This document shows, in pieces, positions 9,001-16,939 of a DNA stretch of 64,000 bases (its first letter is position 1; each line of letters begins with the position of its first letter). The notes under the pieces are model-generated. The model was given only the letters and a program-made list of their open reading frames with translations, ran no database searches and had not been told where the DNA came from. Where the stretch lies: positions 3,323,645 through 3,387,644 of the forward strand of contig NZ_QFRX01000001.1 in the NCBI RefSeq assembly GCF_003143935.1, given 5' to 3'. The position numbers and the translations under genes were made by a program. The stretch is from Streptomyces sp. Act143 (GTDB lineage: Bacteria; Actinomycetota; Actinomycetes; Streptomycetales; Streptomycetaceae).

Positions 9001-10130
9001 CCGCCCTCGGGGCTGAGGAGTTCGGTGACGTCGTGGGCGGAGCGGGCGAAGGGGAAGGTCACCTCGCCCGCTCCGTGTCCGTTGAGCCAGATCTCGGCCT
9101 TGTGGTTGACGCCGTCGAACTCCAGCCAGACGTGCCGCCCCCGGCCGGTGCGCAGGCCGCGCGGCAGGTCGAAGGCGCGCCGGTACCACCAGGAGTGGCG
9201 GGACAGAGCCTCGGGGATGCGCAGGTTGTTCAGGCCCGTGACCGGGTCGGGCAGCTTGCCCTGGTCGACGAGGGAGCCGAGGACGGTGCCGGGCACGGTT
9301 GCGGGCAGCCAGCGGCTGGTGTCGACGCCGGTCTTCGACAGGGCCGTACCGTCCCCGTCCACCCAGTCGTCCAGGGTGAGCGTCCAGCCCGACTCCAGCG
9401 GCACCGTGCCGTCGGTGGCGACAGTGAGCGCGGGCGCGTCGCCGTGGTGGGTGCCCCAGTCGGTCCAGCCGGTGGCCTTCGGGCGGTGGGCGGGGGCGGT
9501 GCCGTAGACCTCGAAGCCGTTGAGGCCGAGGGGGTTGGGGCTGGAGCGACGGCGGGCCGTCAGGCGTACCCAGCGGGCCGTGACGGGGATCGGCAGCGGG
9601 ATGTCCACCACACCGCCGGTGCCGGCCGTGGTGCGGTAGACGCTCGTCCAGGTGGTGTGGTCGCGGGAGGTCTCTACGACGAACTCGCGTGCGTAACTGG
9701 AGAGGATCTCCTTGCCGGTGGTGCCCTGGCGCGGGTTGCCGCTGGTGGGCGGGGTGAAGACCGGGTCGCTCGCGTCGGCTTCGAAGGTCAGCCGGGCACG
9801 GTCGACGCGGCAGTCCGCCTGGAGGTCGACCTCGATCCACTGCGGGTCGCCCGCCTCGGCCCGCCATCCGGTGCCGCGCACGCCGGACTGGGGGAGGGCG
9901 TCCACCACCAATCCGGCGGGGGTCGGCGCGTAGGCCTGTGTAGAGGCGCGGACGGGGCGGTACGCGGCGATCTCACCCGGTGCGGACGGAGTGCTGCCGG
10001 CGGTGGCGTCGGCGGCCTCGGCCGTGGGCGCGAACACCGTGCCCAGGCCGAACCCGGCCAACAGGGTGGAGCCGGCGGCGACGACGGTGCGCCGGGAGGT
10101 GTGTCGTGAGGAGCACGACTGATCGGCCAT
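6048..10130 (-). CDS. Tat-exported GH2 glycosidase (exo-beta-glucosaminidase/mannosidase-like) with three F5/8C modules
   Basis: 1,360 residues. The ATG was chosen for MADQSCSSRHTSRRTVV; it has GGGA upstream and the SRRTVV motif plus hydrophobic stretch makes a Tat signal ending near TAEAAD. Order: F5/8 type C (discoidin) module at about 50 to 185, GH2 sugar-binding sandwich (about 215 to 400), Ig-like GH2 domain, then two further F5/8C modules (about 577 to 850) inserted directly before the catalytic barrel. The barrel begins at KISVNGVRVLVRGGNWGW (about 855). Candidate acid/base is Glu967 (WCGANEGNPP) and candidate nucleophile Glu1030 (GFHTEIGMP). The C-terminus adds two Ig-like domains. 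Overall layout resembles the CsxA exo-beta-D-glucosaminidase and beta-mannosidase branch of GH2. It should act outside the cell on glycan chains. Confidence 0.85.
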   Translation of the reverse strand: MADQSCSSRHTSRRTVVAAGSTLLAGFGLGTVFAPTAEAADATAGSTPSAPGEIAAYRPVRASTQAYAPTPAGLVVDALPQSGVRGTGWRAEAGDPQWIEVDLQADCRVDRARLTFEADASDPVFTPPTSGNPRQGTTGKEILSSYAREFVVETSRDHTTWTSVYRTTAGTGGVVDIPLPIPVTARWVRLTARRRSSPNPLGLNGFEVYGTAPAHRPKATGWTDWGTHHGDAPALTVATDGTVPLESGWTLTLDDWVDGDGTALSKTGVDTSRWLPATVPGTVLGSLVDQGKLPDPVTGLNNLRIPEALSRHSWWYRRAFDLPRGLRTGRGRHVWLEFDGVNHKAEIWLNGHGAGEVTFPFARSAHDVTELLSPEGGNALAVRISPMPVPGSPGDKGPAGEAWVDAGANTMNLNSPTYLASSGWDWMPAVRDRAAGIWNHVRLRSTGHIVLGDPRVDTVLPELPDLSVAELTLTVPVRNAGSAAHEATVTAEFGDVRVSRTVTVPAGEDIDVTFTPDAFAALRVRDPELWWPNGLGEPTLHELTLTARSGGSESDRRTTRFGIRQFGYAYDTPLKFTPSSDAYTQTVPLGTQKARHIRVRCLTRATDWGSSLWALSVYDSARPGTDLALHAPAEASSTDEDGHTAANVTDGDANTRWSSAFADDQWIRVDLGATQTFDRVDLVWERAYARTFVVQVSADGEQWTDAASVDNTAVPLPFNSGDASLRITDFEARTARYVRLSCGLRNTSWGNSLWSLAVIDSAEPGTDLALHRQATASSEEDGHPAAHATDGDPNTRWSSAYEDHQWLQVDLGSSRRFDRVAVVWEQAYPKTYTVQVSDDGDTWTDVTTVSNDPDPLKISVNGVRVLVRGGNWGWDELLRRMPAERMDAAVRMHRAMNFTMIRNWVGSSNREEFYAACDAHGILVWNDFPNAWSMDPPDHEAFLSVARDTVLRYRSHPSIAVWCGANEGNPPAAVDEGMRKAVQSQAPGLLYQSNSAGGVVTGGGPYGWVEPEKYFDPATYGSKDFGFHTEIGMPVVSTAASTRAMLGDDGPEWPIGGAWYHHDWSERGNQAPQNYKSAIETRLGTARDLDDFTRKAQFVNYENFRAMFEAWNAHLWDNASGLMLWMSHPAWHSTVWQTYDYDFDVNGAYFGCRTACEPLHVQADPVKWQVIAVNHTREALKRATVRAETYDLSGRRIAESRHARVDVEPAAKAAAFTAAPTADLPDLHLLRLTLEDADGRLLSRNTYWRCRTPEALRALDHVRQAKLSASFSRVSHDGDRRTTTATVRNRGSMVAAMVRLSLLDEEGTRVLPTLYDDNYLWLLPGESRTVTLSWPASALPSGRPKLRVEGYNTPPVTVRG

Positions 10131-10324
10131 GTGTGATCGTCCCATCACAGCGTGTGAGTGAGCGGTGGCGTGGGTGCTGCCGGGCACGCGGAAGCGGCCT
10201 CCGCGATCTGACAACGTTGCCATAGGCTGTTGGGGCGGACACTTTCCTGTCAAGGCTCTTGACGAGAAAGAAACCCCCGGAACCACCACAGCCGTCCCCG
10301 GACAAAAGAAACATGTGAACGGTG

Positions 10325-10786
10325 ATGACCCCCTTTGACGACGACTTCGCCGAACTGCTGCTCTCCAGCCATCTGCGCCTGGTGGGCGAGCCCCTGTGCC
10401 CCACCGAGTGGCAGTCCGGACCGGACGCCGCGCGGTGGCTGTACGAGAAGGCCCCGTTCGGGCTGCTGGCGCACGACACCTCCGCAGACCCGCGTTTCCT
10501 CTACGCCAACAGCACCGCGCAGGGCTGCTTCGGCTATTCCTGGGACGAGTTCGTGGGCCTGCCGTCCCGGCTGTCCGCCCGCCCGGACGGCCAAGAGGAC
10601 CGGGACGCCTTCGTCCGGGCCGTGACGGTGGATCACTTCGCCACCGGCTACCGGGGACTGCGGGTCGGCAGGAACGGCCGGCCGTTCTGGATCGAGGACG
10701 TGACCATGTGGGACCTGATGGACGCCGGCGGTGGCATCCACGGGCAGGCCGCGGTGTTCCGGTCCTGGCGTCCCGCGGACGACTGA
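10325..10786 (+). CDS. MEKHLA domain-containing protein
   Basis: 153 residues from ATG; a GTG directly before it is an equal alternative. The sequence spans a PAS-like fold: RWLYEKAPFGLLAHDTSADPRFLYANSTAQGCFGYSWDEFVGLPSRLS and FWIEDVTMWDLMD match the MEKHLA domain that occurs as a free-standing bacterial protein and at the C-terminus of plant HD-ZIP III factors. The role in bacteria is unknown; ligand or redox sensing is inferred from the PAS relationship. It is divergent from the GH2 gene (about 190 bases between starts), so a shared control region is possible. Confidence 0.8.
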   Translation: MTPFDDDFAELLLSSHLRLVGEPLCPTEWQSGPDAARWLYEKAPFGLLAHDTSADPRFLYANSTAQGCFGYSWDEFVGLPSRLSARPDGQEDRDAFVRAVTVDHFATGYRGLRVGRNGRPFWIEDVTMWDLMDAGGGIHGQAAVFRSWRPADD

Positions 10787-10812
10787 GCCGGTTCCTGGGG
10801 TCGAGACGCGAA

Positions 10813-10845
10813 GAGCCCGCCACGGTGAGATGCCGTGGCGGGCTC
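10813..10845. terminator. bidirectional terminator hairpin
   Basis: GAGCCCGCCACGG and CCGTGGCGGGCTC form a perfect 13-bp stem around a seven-base loop, followed by GCTTTG on the plus strand. It lies between the convergent MEKHLA and cupin genes. Confidence 0.85.
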
Positions 10846-10864
10846 GCTTTGTACGGAGCGCGGC

Positions 10865-11302
10865 CTACTGGAAGTCGCACCCCGGGTTCGGGGCGTCCTC
10901 CGACAGCGGGGCGCCGTGCGGCAGGACGTACAGGACGTCGAGGACGACGTCGGTCTTGCCGAGGTTGCGGCCGATGTGCACGTGGTCCGCGCCGGACGGC
11001 TCGGTCAGGGAGTGGCCGGCCTTGTAGACGCCGTCGGCCTGGCAGTCGGAGTCGAAGTGGCTGAGCGTGCCGTGCTGGACGAAGCCGTAGAGGGTTCCGT
11101 CGTGGTAGTGCCATCCCGTGCTCTGGCCCGGCGGGATGGTGATCTGGCGGAGGATGTAGTCCGTGTTCCCGATGGTGGTCTGGGAGATGATTTTGCCGCT
11201 CACGCCCGGACCGGCCGGGGTGGCGAACGAGGTGCCCGCGCCGAGGGACAGGCCGGCGGCGGCAGCCAGGGTCACGCCCAGCCGCAGCAGGTTCTTACGC
11301 AA
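10865..11302 (-). CDS. secreted cupin-domain protein
   Basis: 145 residues. The start is a TTG with GAAAGG eleven bases before it; an in-frame stop just upstream excludes a longer start. A Sec signal peptide (RKNLLRLGVTLAAAAGLSLGAGTSFA) is cleaved near SFATPA. The mature part is a single small cupin: ITIPPGQSTGWHYHDGTLYGFVQHGTL carries the first metal-binding His pair and Glu-less motif, and HVHIGRNLG the second. Secreted single-domain cupins of this kind are common in Streptomyces and have no settled function. No neighbouring pathway genes give a hint. Confidence 0.82.
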   Translation of the reverse strand: MRKNLLRLGVTLAAAAGLSLGAGTSFATPAGPGVSGKIISQTTIGNTDYILRQITIPPGQSTGWHYHDGTLYGFVQHGTLSHFDSDCQADGVYKAGHSLTEPSGADHVHIGRNLGKTDVVLDVLYVLPHGAPLSEDAPNPGCDFQ

Positions 11303-11653
11303 TGGGAGTCATGCCTTTCTGGTGGTTCCTCAGTGCGGCAGTCTCACACACGTGTTCAATGGCCGTCAGGCGCACACATTGCGTTTGGGTCAAGGCGGCT
11401 CGGCGGCGCGTGACATACAACTCATGTGTGGTAGTTGTTTGGAACCTGTTAGCACGGGGAATTGCTGATCGGGACGGCAAAATCGCTGGTGAGAGGGTGT
11501 GGCTGAGCCCCCTCTTAGCCACACGTGTTCACTGGGCACGGGCGCGGCAGTAGGACGACACAAACGCAGCATTTTTCTGGCACCCGCCGCTGCCTACAGT
11601 GCAAATGCGGGGGTTACATCCGGCCCCCGGTCGCCGCACCACAGAGAACCAGG
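11303..11653. other. 350-base divergent regulatory region
   Basis: No convincing gene lies between the cupin and sigma factor starts. The stretch is AT-richer than its surroundings and contains an inverted repeat GTGTGGCT (11497-11504) / AGCCACAC (11517-11524) with a 12-base spacer, about 130 bases before the sigma factor start. Short frames here have no family likeness. Confidence 0.5.
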
Positions 11654-12187
11654 ATGGTTCAGAACACTATGGCTACGCCCCTCACGGCTATGTCCCGATC
11701 CGACCTGCTCGGCAGCATCATGAGGGAACACCGGGAAAGCCTCGTCTCGTACGCCGAGAAGATGCTCGGCGACCACGGACTCGCCGAGGACATCGTCCAG
11801 GAGACCATCATCCGGGCCTGGCGCAACATCGACCGTCTGCTGGGCATGGACGGGTCGGTCCGTGGCTGGCTCTTCACCGTGACCCGGCACCTGGTCATCG
11901 ACTGGGTGCGCAAGCCGCATGCGCGGCGGGAGGTCGTCGGCGTCACCTACAACGACCCCGTGTCGCGGACCGACGGCACCGAGGCGGTGCACGACGCCCT
12001 GGTGACCAGGCCCCTGCTGCAGCGGCTGTCCGCCGAGCACCGGGCGGTGCTGGTGCACATATACCTGTGCGACCGCAGCATCCAGGAGACGGCCGGCATC
12101 CTCGGCGTCCCGGCCGGCACGGTCAAGAGCCGCCACCACAACGCCCTGCGCAAGCTGCGGGGAGTGGTGCGGCCGGAGGCTGCTTAG
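11654..12187 (+). CDS. ECF-type sigma-70 family RNA polymerase sigma factor
   Basis: 177 residues from the ATG of MVQNTMATPL; two in-frame ATGs 15 and 33 bases downstream are alternatives, since no strong ribosome site separates them. Region 2 is seen in SLVSYAEKMLGDHGLAEDIVQETIIRAWRNID and GWLFTVTRHLVIDWVRK; region 4 in RLSAEHRAVLVHIYLCDRSIQETAGILGVPAGTVKSRHHNALRKL. There is no region 1.1 or 3, as in ECF factors. No anti-sigma factor gene follows: the next 460 bases hold only a terminator, so its activity must be set by transcription or by a distant partner. Confidence 0.93.
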   Translation: MVQNTMATPLTAMSRSDLLGSIMREHRESLVSYAEKMLGDHGLAEDIVQETIIRAWRNIDRLLGMDGSVRGWLFTVTRHLVIDWVRKPHARREVVGVTYNDPVSRTDGTEAVHDALVTRPLLQRLSAEHRAVLVHIYLCDRSIQETAGILGVPAGTVKSRHHNALRKLRGVVRPEAA

Positions 12188-12650
12188 GAGTTGACGGCCG
12201 CTCAGAGGCCGCTTACCCATGATGTGCCACCCTGGAGTGCACGGCCGCCTGCACTGTGCCGACTCCGGTGGTACGACGCTCTGAACTGCGGATTCATCGA
12301 CACGGCCGAGCTCAGCCGAGCTGGATACGCGCCGCGTGTACTTCTGCTTGATCAGATTGCCGCTCACCCCGCCCTGCGCGAGGTCGCCGACCCGCTTCAG
12401 CTGAGCGTTGCGTGTGCGAACGCGAATACCGGACCCTGGTGTCCGCCGAGCCGTGGAGGGGCTGGGGGGCGAAGTGTGGAGGAGCGCCGTCGCGGCGGAG
12501 CGTGCTCGCGGGGTCTGTGAACGATCCGCACGCAACCGCGCGGGAGTGGTGAGACAAGCCCAATGCCTGTGTCAGAACCTCCGGTCTTTCAGGCTGGAGG
12601 GTCTGACACAGGCATGTGTCGGGGTGTTTTCGGGTTTTTGTGCCAGGGGA
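12188..12650. other. gap without recognisable gene, ending in a hairpin
   Basis: Between the sigma factor and SDR genes I find no frame with family likeness. Codon third positions here are irregular in all frames, so it may hold decayed coding DNA. The only clear element is the long hairpin at 12564-12614, listed separately. Confidence 0.5.
12564..12614. terminator. long terminator hairpin between convergent genes
   Basis: A 19-base arm TGCCTGTGTCAGAACCTCC pairs with GGAGGGTCTGACACAGGCA with one mismatch around a 13-base loop. It lies 37 bases beyond the SDR stop and serves both convergent units. Confidence 0.85.
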
Positions 12651-13409
12651 TTACTGGGCCTTGTAGCCGCCGTCGACGCTGAGGACGGTTCCGGTGACGA
12701 AGGAGGCGGCCGGTGAGGCGAGCCAGGTGATGGCTTCGGCGACCTCGGTGGGTTGGCCCATGCGGTTGACGGGCTGGAGGGCGGCGATGCCGGCCTCGTC
12801 CCAGGTGCCGGCCTCGATGGCGGCGTTGAGGATGTCCGTCTTGATCGCGGCGGGGGCGACGGCGTTGATGCGGATGTTGTCGGTGGCGTACTCCAGGGCG
12901 GCGGACTTGGTCAGGCCGACCACGGCGTGCTTGGTGGCGGAGTAGTTGGCCGCGTAGCGGATGCCGCTCAGGCCCGCGATGGAGGCCAGGTTGACGATGG
13001 AGCCGCCGGGGTTGTCCTGGGCGAGCATCTGCTGGATCTGGTACTTCATGCTCCAGAAGACGCCGAGCACGTTCGTGGTGAGCATCCGCTGGAAGCGGCT
13101 GGTGGGCTCGTCGGCCATGCGGCCGGCGTCGAGGGAGATGCCGGCGTTGTTGACGGCGACGTCGAGGCGGCCGTAGCGCTCGACGGTGGCCGCGACCAGG
13201 GCGGCAACGGATTCTTCGGAGTCGACGTCGACGGCGATGAAGTCGGCTTCCCCGCCGTTGGCGCGGATCTCGTCGACGACGGCTTCGCCCGCGTCCTTGC
13301 GGCGGCCGGAGACGACGACGGCATGGCCGGTGCGGGCCAGCAGGAGGCTGGTCTCCTTGCCGATGCCTTGGGTGGCTCCGGTGATCAGGGCGATGCGGGA
13401 GACGCTCAT
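12651..13409 (-). CDS. SDR family oxidoreductase
   Basis: 252 residues from ATG (MSVSRIALITGA) with GAGGA upstream; a longer frame lacks similarity. Classical short-chain dehydrogenase: cofactor motif TGATQGIG, NNAG, catalytic Ser in NLASIAG, YSATK with Tyr and Lys, and a C-terminal TGTVLSVDGGY. The basic residue after the second strand (SGRRKD) suggests NADP(H). Substrate unknown. It is transcribed away from a TetR gene across a region holding three copies of a 13-bp palindrome, so it is almost certainly the regulator's target. Confidence 0.92.
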   Translation of the reverse strand: MSVSRIALITGATQGIGKETSLLLARTGHAVVVSGRRKDAGEAVVDEIRANGGEADFIAVDVDSEESVAALVAATVERYGRLDVAVNNAGISLDAGRMADEPTSRFQRMLTTNVLGVFWSMKYQIQQMLAQDNPGGSIVNLASIAGLSGIRYAANYSATKHAVVGLTKSAALEYATDNIRINAVAPAAIKTDILNAAIEAGTWDEAGIAALQPVNRMGQPTEVAEAITWLASPAASFVTGTVLSVDGGYKAQ

Positions 13410-13460
13410 GACGGTGGTCCTCTTTCGCAAAGTGAGCACGGCCGACGATCCGGTTCTAAT

Positions 13461-13526
13461 AGACCGCCGGTCTCTTGAGAACAACAATAAGAGACCATTG
13501 GTCTGATGTCAAAAGACCGGCAGTCT
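13461..13526. promoter_or_regulatory. three AGACC-N3-GGTCT operators between SDR and TetR genes
   Basis: AGACCGCCGGTCT (13461-13473), AGACCATTGGTCT (13492-13504) and AGACCGGCAGTCT (13514-13526, one half-site mismatch) lie in the 131-base divergent gap. Spacings are 31 and 22 bases. This is the expected layout for autoregulation and repression of the divergent SDR gene by the TetR protein. Confidence 0.85.
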
Positions 13527-13540
13527 GTAACATGGTGGGT

Positions 13541-14341
13541 ATGACAACCTTCCAGCGAGCGCGCAGCGAGGAACAGCGCGAGATCCGGCGGCAGGCGATT
13601 CTCGATACCGCGGCAGCGATGCTCGACGAGATGTCCGTGAGCGCACTCAGCCTGAACGAACTGAGTCGGCGTGTGGGCCTGGCGAAGTCCAATGTGCTGC
13701 GCTACTTCGAGTCACGGGAAGCGGTGTTGCTGGAACTGCTGGACCGTGACTGGCGGCAATGGACAGCGAGCCTTTCCGAACAGCTCGCCGCATCGATCAC
13801 CGCCGATGCCCCGCCGATCCAGCGCGGCCAGGAGTTCGCGACGGCCATGACACGCTCCCTTGCGCAACACCGGGTGCTGTGCGACCTGCTCAGCGCTCAG
13901 GCGGGCGTGCTGGAGCACAACATCTCCGCGGAGGTGGCCGCTCGATACAAACGAGCGGCCCTCGACAACGTCGCCGCCTTGGCCGCGCTCACCCGCCGGT
14001 ATCTCCCCGAACTCGGCAGCCGCGCCGATCAGCTCTGCGCCCAGGCCGTCATGGTCAGCGGCGCGGTATGGACCCACGCCCGGCCGTCCGCCGCGATGCT
14101 CACGGCCTACGCCGCCGATCCCTCGCTCGCCGCCCTACGCATGGACTTCACCATCACCCTGCAGGAGATGCTGACCACCCTCATCGCGGGCACCCTCGCC
14201 AGGGAGCAGCACCGGCCCCACCTGCGCCTTCCTCGCGGGCACCGGTGGGAACGGCGGGATGGCTTCACGCCTCCGTCGCAGGCGGCGTCCTCACCTTCTC
14301 TGGCACCTACGCGGTCCGAACCCACGTCGCCAGGCTCCTAG
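13541..14341 (+). CDS. TetR/AcrR family transcriptional regulator
   Basis: 266 residues from the ATG of MTTFQRARSEEQRE; another ATG nine bases upstream is possible. The N-terminal helix-turn-helix is clear: RRQAILDTAAAMLDEMSVSALSLNELSRRVGLAKSNVLRYFESREAVLLELL. The ligand domain (about 75 to 215) belongs to the broad TetR C-terminal group with TYR/RYLPELGSRADQLCAQAVMVSGAVWTHARP. The last 40 residues are Pro/Ser/Arg-rich and probably disordered. Three palindromes in the promoter region are its likely operators. Confidence 0.92.
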   Translation: MTTFQRARSEEQREIRRQAILDTAAAMLDEMSVSALSLNELSRRVGLAKSNVLRYFESREAVLLELLDRDWRQWTASLSEQLAASITADAPPIQRGQEFATAMTRSLAQHRVLCDLLSAQAGVLEHNISAEVAARYKRAALDNVAALAALTRRYLPELGSRADQLCAQAVMVSGAVWTHARPSAAMLTAYAADPSLAALRMDFTITLQEMLTTLIAGTLAREQHRPHLRLPRGHRWERRDGFTPPSQAASSPSLAPTRSEPTSPGS

Positions 14342-14377
14342 CCCGGCGTCGGCCTTTCGGCCTCTTCGGACGCCCTC

Positions 14378-16501
14378 TCAGGAATTGGCGGGCTGGAAGC
14401 ACATCTCCAGGGCCGAGGTCAGGCGGCGGTGGAGGGTCTCGTCCTGGGGGTGGTCTTCGATGGAGCGGACGAGTTCCGGCAGCAGGTACTGCTCGGCGAC
14501 GATCCACTCGGCGGCGTCCGCGCGCCCGCGGAACCGCTGGGGACGGACGCCGGGGCGCGGGGGCGGCAGGAGCACGGTGCCGCGATGGGGCGCCAGGTGT
14601 GCCGTGGCGGCGTCGGCGCTGTAGAGGTAGTGCTCGAACATCCTGGCCAGGGCCTCGGAGCGGACGGTGGGGGAGTCGAGGACCGCGCTGAGTTCTCTGG
14701 CGTAGGTGCGCAGCAGTTCGTGGCAGGTGTACCGGCCCGCGGTCAGTTCGACGAGCAGGTGATGGTCCATCAGCTCGGCCATGTCCTGCCGGGTCCTGCG
14801 CGGATCGGTGCCGGCGATACTGGCCGCGGCCGGCATCCCGATGTCGCGCGAGGGGTGCAGGCTCAGCAGCCGGAACAGCCGTGCGGCGCTGCTGCTCAGC
14901 GCTTCGTAGGAGCGGTGGAAGGAATTGCGGGCGTCGGTGCGGTCGTCGTGGCAGCACAGCGCGTCGAGACAGTCGTCGGCGTCCTGGAGCCTGGCCGCGA
15001 GCGAGGCCAGCGGAAACCGCGGCTGCACCAGGGCCCGGGCCGCGGTGACGGCCAGCGCCAGGGGCAGTCCGCCGCACAGTTCCACGATTTCTTCCGCGGC
15101 GGTGTGCTCGGCCCGGATGCGGTCGGTGCCCAGCCGTCGGTCGAGCAGTTCCAGGCCCTCCGCGCGGGTCATGGGCTCCAGCGTGATGATGCGGGCGTCG
15201 TCCGTCACCGCCAGGCCCTCCAGCCGCCGTCGGCTGGTGACGACGGCGACGCATCCGGGTGCGGCGGGGAGCAGCGGACGTACTTGCTCACAGTTCTCCG
15301 CGTCGTCCAGGACCAACAGCAGTCGGCGTCCGCTGAGGGCGCTGCGGTAGAGGCTGGTGAGCGCGGCGGTGCTGGTGCGGGCGGGGTCGTGCTCGACGGC
15401 CAGCGTGCGCAGCACCTCGCTGATGGCCTCGGCCGGATCGAGCGGGGGCCGTGAAGGGTGGTGGCCCTGGAGGTCGATGTGGATCTGCCCGTCGGGGAAG
15501 TGGTCGGCGACCAGGTGGGCCCAGTGCACGGCCAGCGTGGTCTTGCCGACTCCCGCCATGCCGCAGATGGCCGCGGTCATGGTGGGCGGGCGGCTCTCGC
15601 CTTCGATGGGCAGCAGTTCCAGGCACTGGCTCAGGGGCTGGCGGCGGCCGGCGAAGGAGGCGCAGTCTGCCGGGAGTTGGGACGGGCGGCCGGTCGCCGC
15701 AGGCGGGGGCGGCGGGGCGTCCGGTGTCCGGGAGGCCTGGCGCTGGAGCAAGTGCTGCTGGGCGGCGCGCAGTTCGGGGCCGGGTTCGACGCCGAGTTCC
15801 TCGGCGAGTGCCCCGCGGATGGTCTCGAACTGCCGGAGGGCTTCGGCCTGTCGGCCGGTGGCGGCCAGGGCGGCGATCGCGCGGGCGTGGAGGGCCTCGT
15901 CGAAGGGGTGGTTCTCCAGGGCGTTGCGCAGCACGGTCAGGACTTCTTCGGTGAGCGCGGGCGCCGCGGTCAGAACGGCGTCGGCGGCTTCCTTCACCGT
16001 GGCGACGAATTCGTGTCCCACGGAGGTGAAGACCGGGTGCCGGGCCACGGAAGTGCCGGCCGCGACAACGGGGCCGCGCCACAGCCGGAGGGCTTCGACG
16101 AAGTCCTGGGCGGCTTCGGCGGGTGCTCCGTCGCGGAGCGCGAGCTGGGCCTGGGCGCGCAGGTCGCGAAAGCGCAGCAGGTCCGAGCTGGAGGTGTCGA
16201 CCAGGAGCCGGTAGCCGTCGGCGGCGCGGACGAGGTGTTCGGCGTTGCTGCGGCTGAGCAGTTCGGGTTCGAGCGTTCTGCGCAGGGCGCCGATGTGCCG
16301 GTGCACCACGTTGACGGCGCTGGGCGGTGGTTCCTCGTCCCACAGGATGTCGACCGCTTCGCCCAGGGTGAGCGGTCCCGGGGCGCGGAGCAGCAGCAGG
16401 GCGAGCAGCGCCAGGCGCTTCGGGGGGCCCACGTCGATCTCGGTGTCCCCGCGCGTCGCCCGTACGGTGCCGAGAAGTGAGTAGCGCACTGTCGCGTCCA
16501 T
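14378..16501 (-). CDS. SARP/AfsR-like transcriptional regulator (winged helix, BTAD, NB-ARC)
   Basis: 707 residues from the ATG of MDATVRYSLLG; an ATG 48 bases upstream is an alternative. Residues of about 5 to 95 form an OmpR-type winged helix (VGPPKRLALLALLLLRAPGPLTLGEAVDILWDEEPPPSAVNVVHRHIGALRRTLEP), then a BTAD helical domain to about 245 (SSDLLRFRDL to LGVEPGPELRAAQQHLL). An NB-ARC ATPase follows with P-loop GMAGVGKTT (Lys320), Walker B LLLVLDDAENCEQV and GLPLAL. It stops after the winged-helix part and has no TPR array, so it is shorter than AfsR. Such proteins activate secondary metabolism or development. No biosynthetic cluster adjoins it. A 23-bp palindrome lies 293 bases upstream. 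Confidence 0.9.
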   Translation of the reverse strand: MDATVRYSLLGTVRATRGDTEIDVGPPKRLALLALLLLRAPGPLTLGEAVDILWDEEPPPSAVNVVHRHIGALRRTLEPELLSRSNAEHLVRAADGYRLLVDTSSSDLLRFRDLRAQAQLALRDGAPAEAAQDFVEALRLWRGPVVAAGTSVARHPVFTSVGHEFVATVKEAADAVLTAAPALTEEVLTVLRNALENHPFDEALHARAIAALAATGRQAEALRQFETIRGALAEELGVEPGPELRAAQQHLLQRQASRTPDAPPPPPAATGRPSQLPADCASFAGRRQPLSQCLELLPIEGESRPPTMTAAICGMAGVGKTTLAVHWAHLVADHFPDGQIHIDLQGHHPSRPPLDPAEAISEVLRTLAVEHDPARTSTAALTSLYRSALSGRRLLLVLDDAENCEQVRPLLPAAPGCVAVVTSRRRLEGLAVTDDARIITLEPMTRAEGLELLDRRLGTDRIRAEHTAAEEIVELCGGLPLALAVTAARALVQPRFPLASLAARLQDADDCLDALCCHDDRTDARNSFHRSYEALSSSAARLFRLLSLHPSRDIGMPAAASIAGTDPRRTRQDMAELMDHHLLVELTAGRYTCHELLRTYARELSAVLDSPTVRSEALARMFEHYLYSADAATAHLAPHRGTVLLPPPRPGVRPQRFRGRADAAEWIVAEQYLLPELVRSIEDHPQDETLHRRLTSALEMCFQPANS

Positions 16502-16793
16502 CTCGCGGCTGGCCTCGCTGTTTCTCCAGTGGTGCTGCTGGTCGCCCATCCGGTCCGTCGTCACCGCGTCGGTGGGGGACCCACGCCGTCTCCGCGTGCG
16601 GGGCGTGTGGCCAAGACCGCGAAGTGTAGCCATGTTCCGTGACATGTGTGCGCGGTGCGAGGTGTCCCGGTGGGGTGCGGTGTCGAGTCTGACGGGGAGG
16701 TGACAGTCGGTGGATCGGTCACGTGACTTAGCACTCCTCAAGCGAGTAACCGCTTCAATGAGTGACGACGCTATTCCATGTTCTCGTGTCGTG

Positions 16794-16816
16794 CGTCACC
16801 AGTCAAGGTGGTGACG
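16794..16816. promoter_or_regulatory. 23-bp palindrome CGTCACC-N9-GGTGACG, copy 1
   Basis: Perfect 7-base arms with a nine-base centre AGTCAAGGT; the pairing extends to eight bases. It lies between the divergent SARP-like gene and the hypothetical gene starting at 16940. The same arms and spacing recur at 22748 and 28975. Confidence 0.7.
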
Positions 16817-16939
16817 TATGTCTGCGAAGGTCGGCGCGGGCCCGGCGGGTGCTCCTGTGAACCTTGCGGTCACTCGCTCCGTTCAACCTCATGACCGGCC
16901 CTGCCGCCCGGGCGAGTCGTACCGGTGAGAGGAGGCGCC

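Noticed and set aside
10131..11114. Upstream extension of the GH2 reading frame
   Set aside because: It would run across the MEKHLA gene on the other strand and place the Tat signal deep inside the protein; the start at 10130 has a ribosome site and puts the signal at the N-terminus.
12191..12520. A 109-codon frame after the sigma factor as a possible anti-sigma gene
   Set aside because: No membrane span, no zinc-binding HxxxCxxC and irregular codon third positions.
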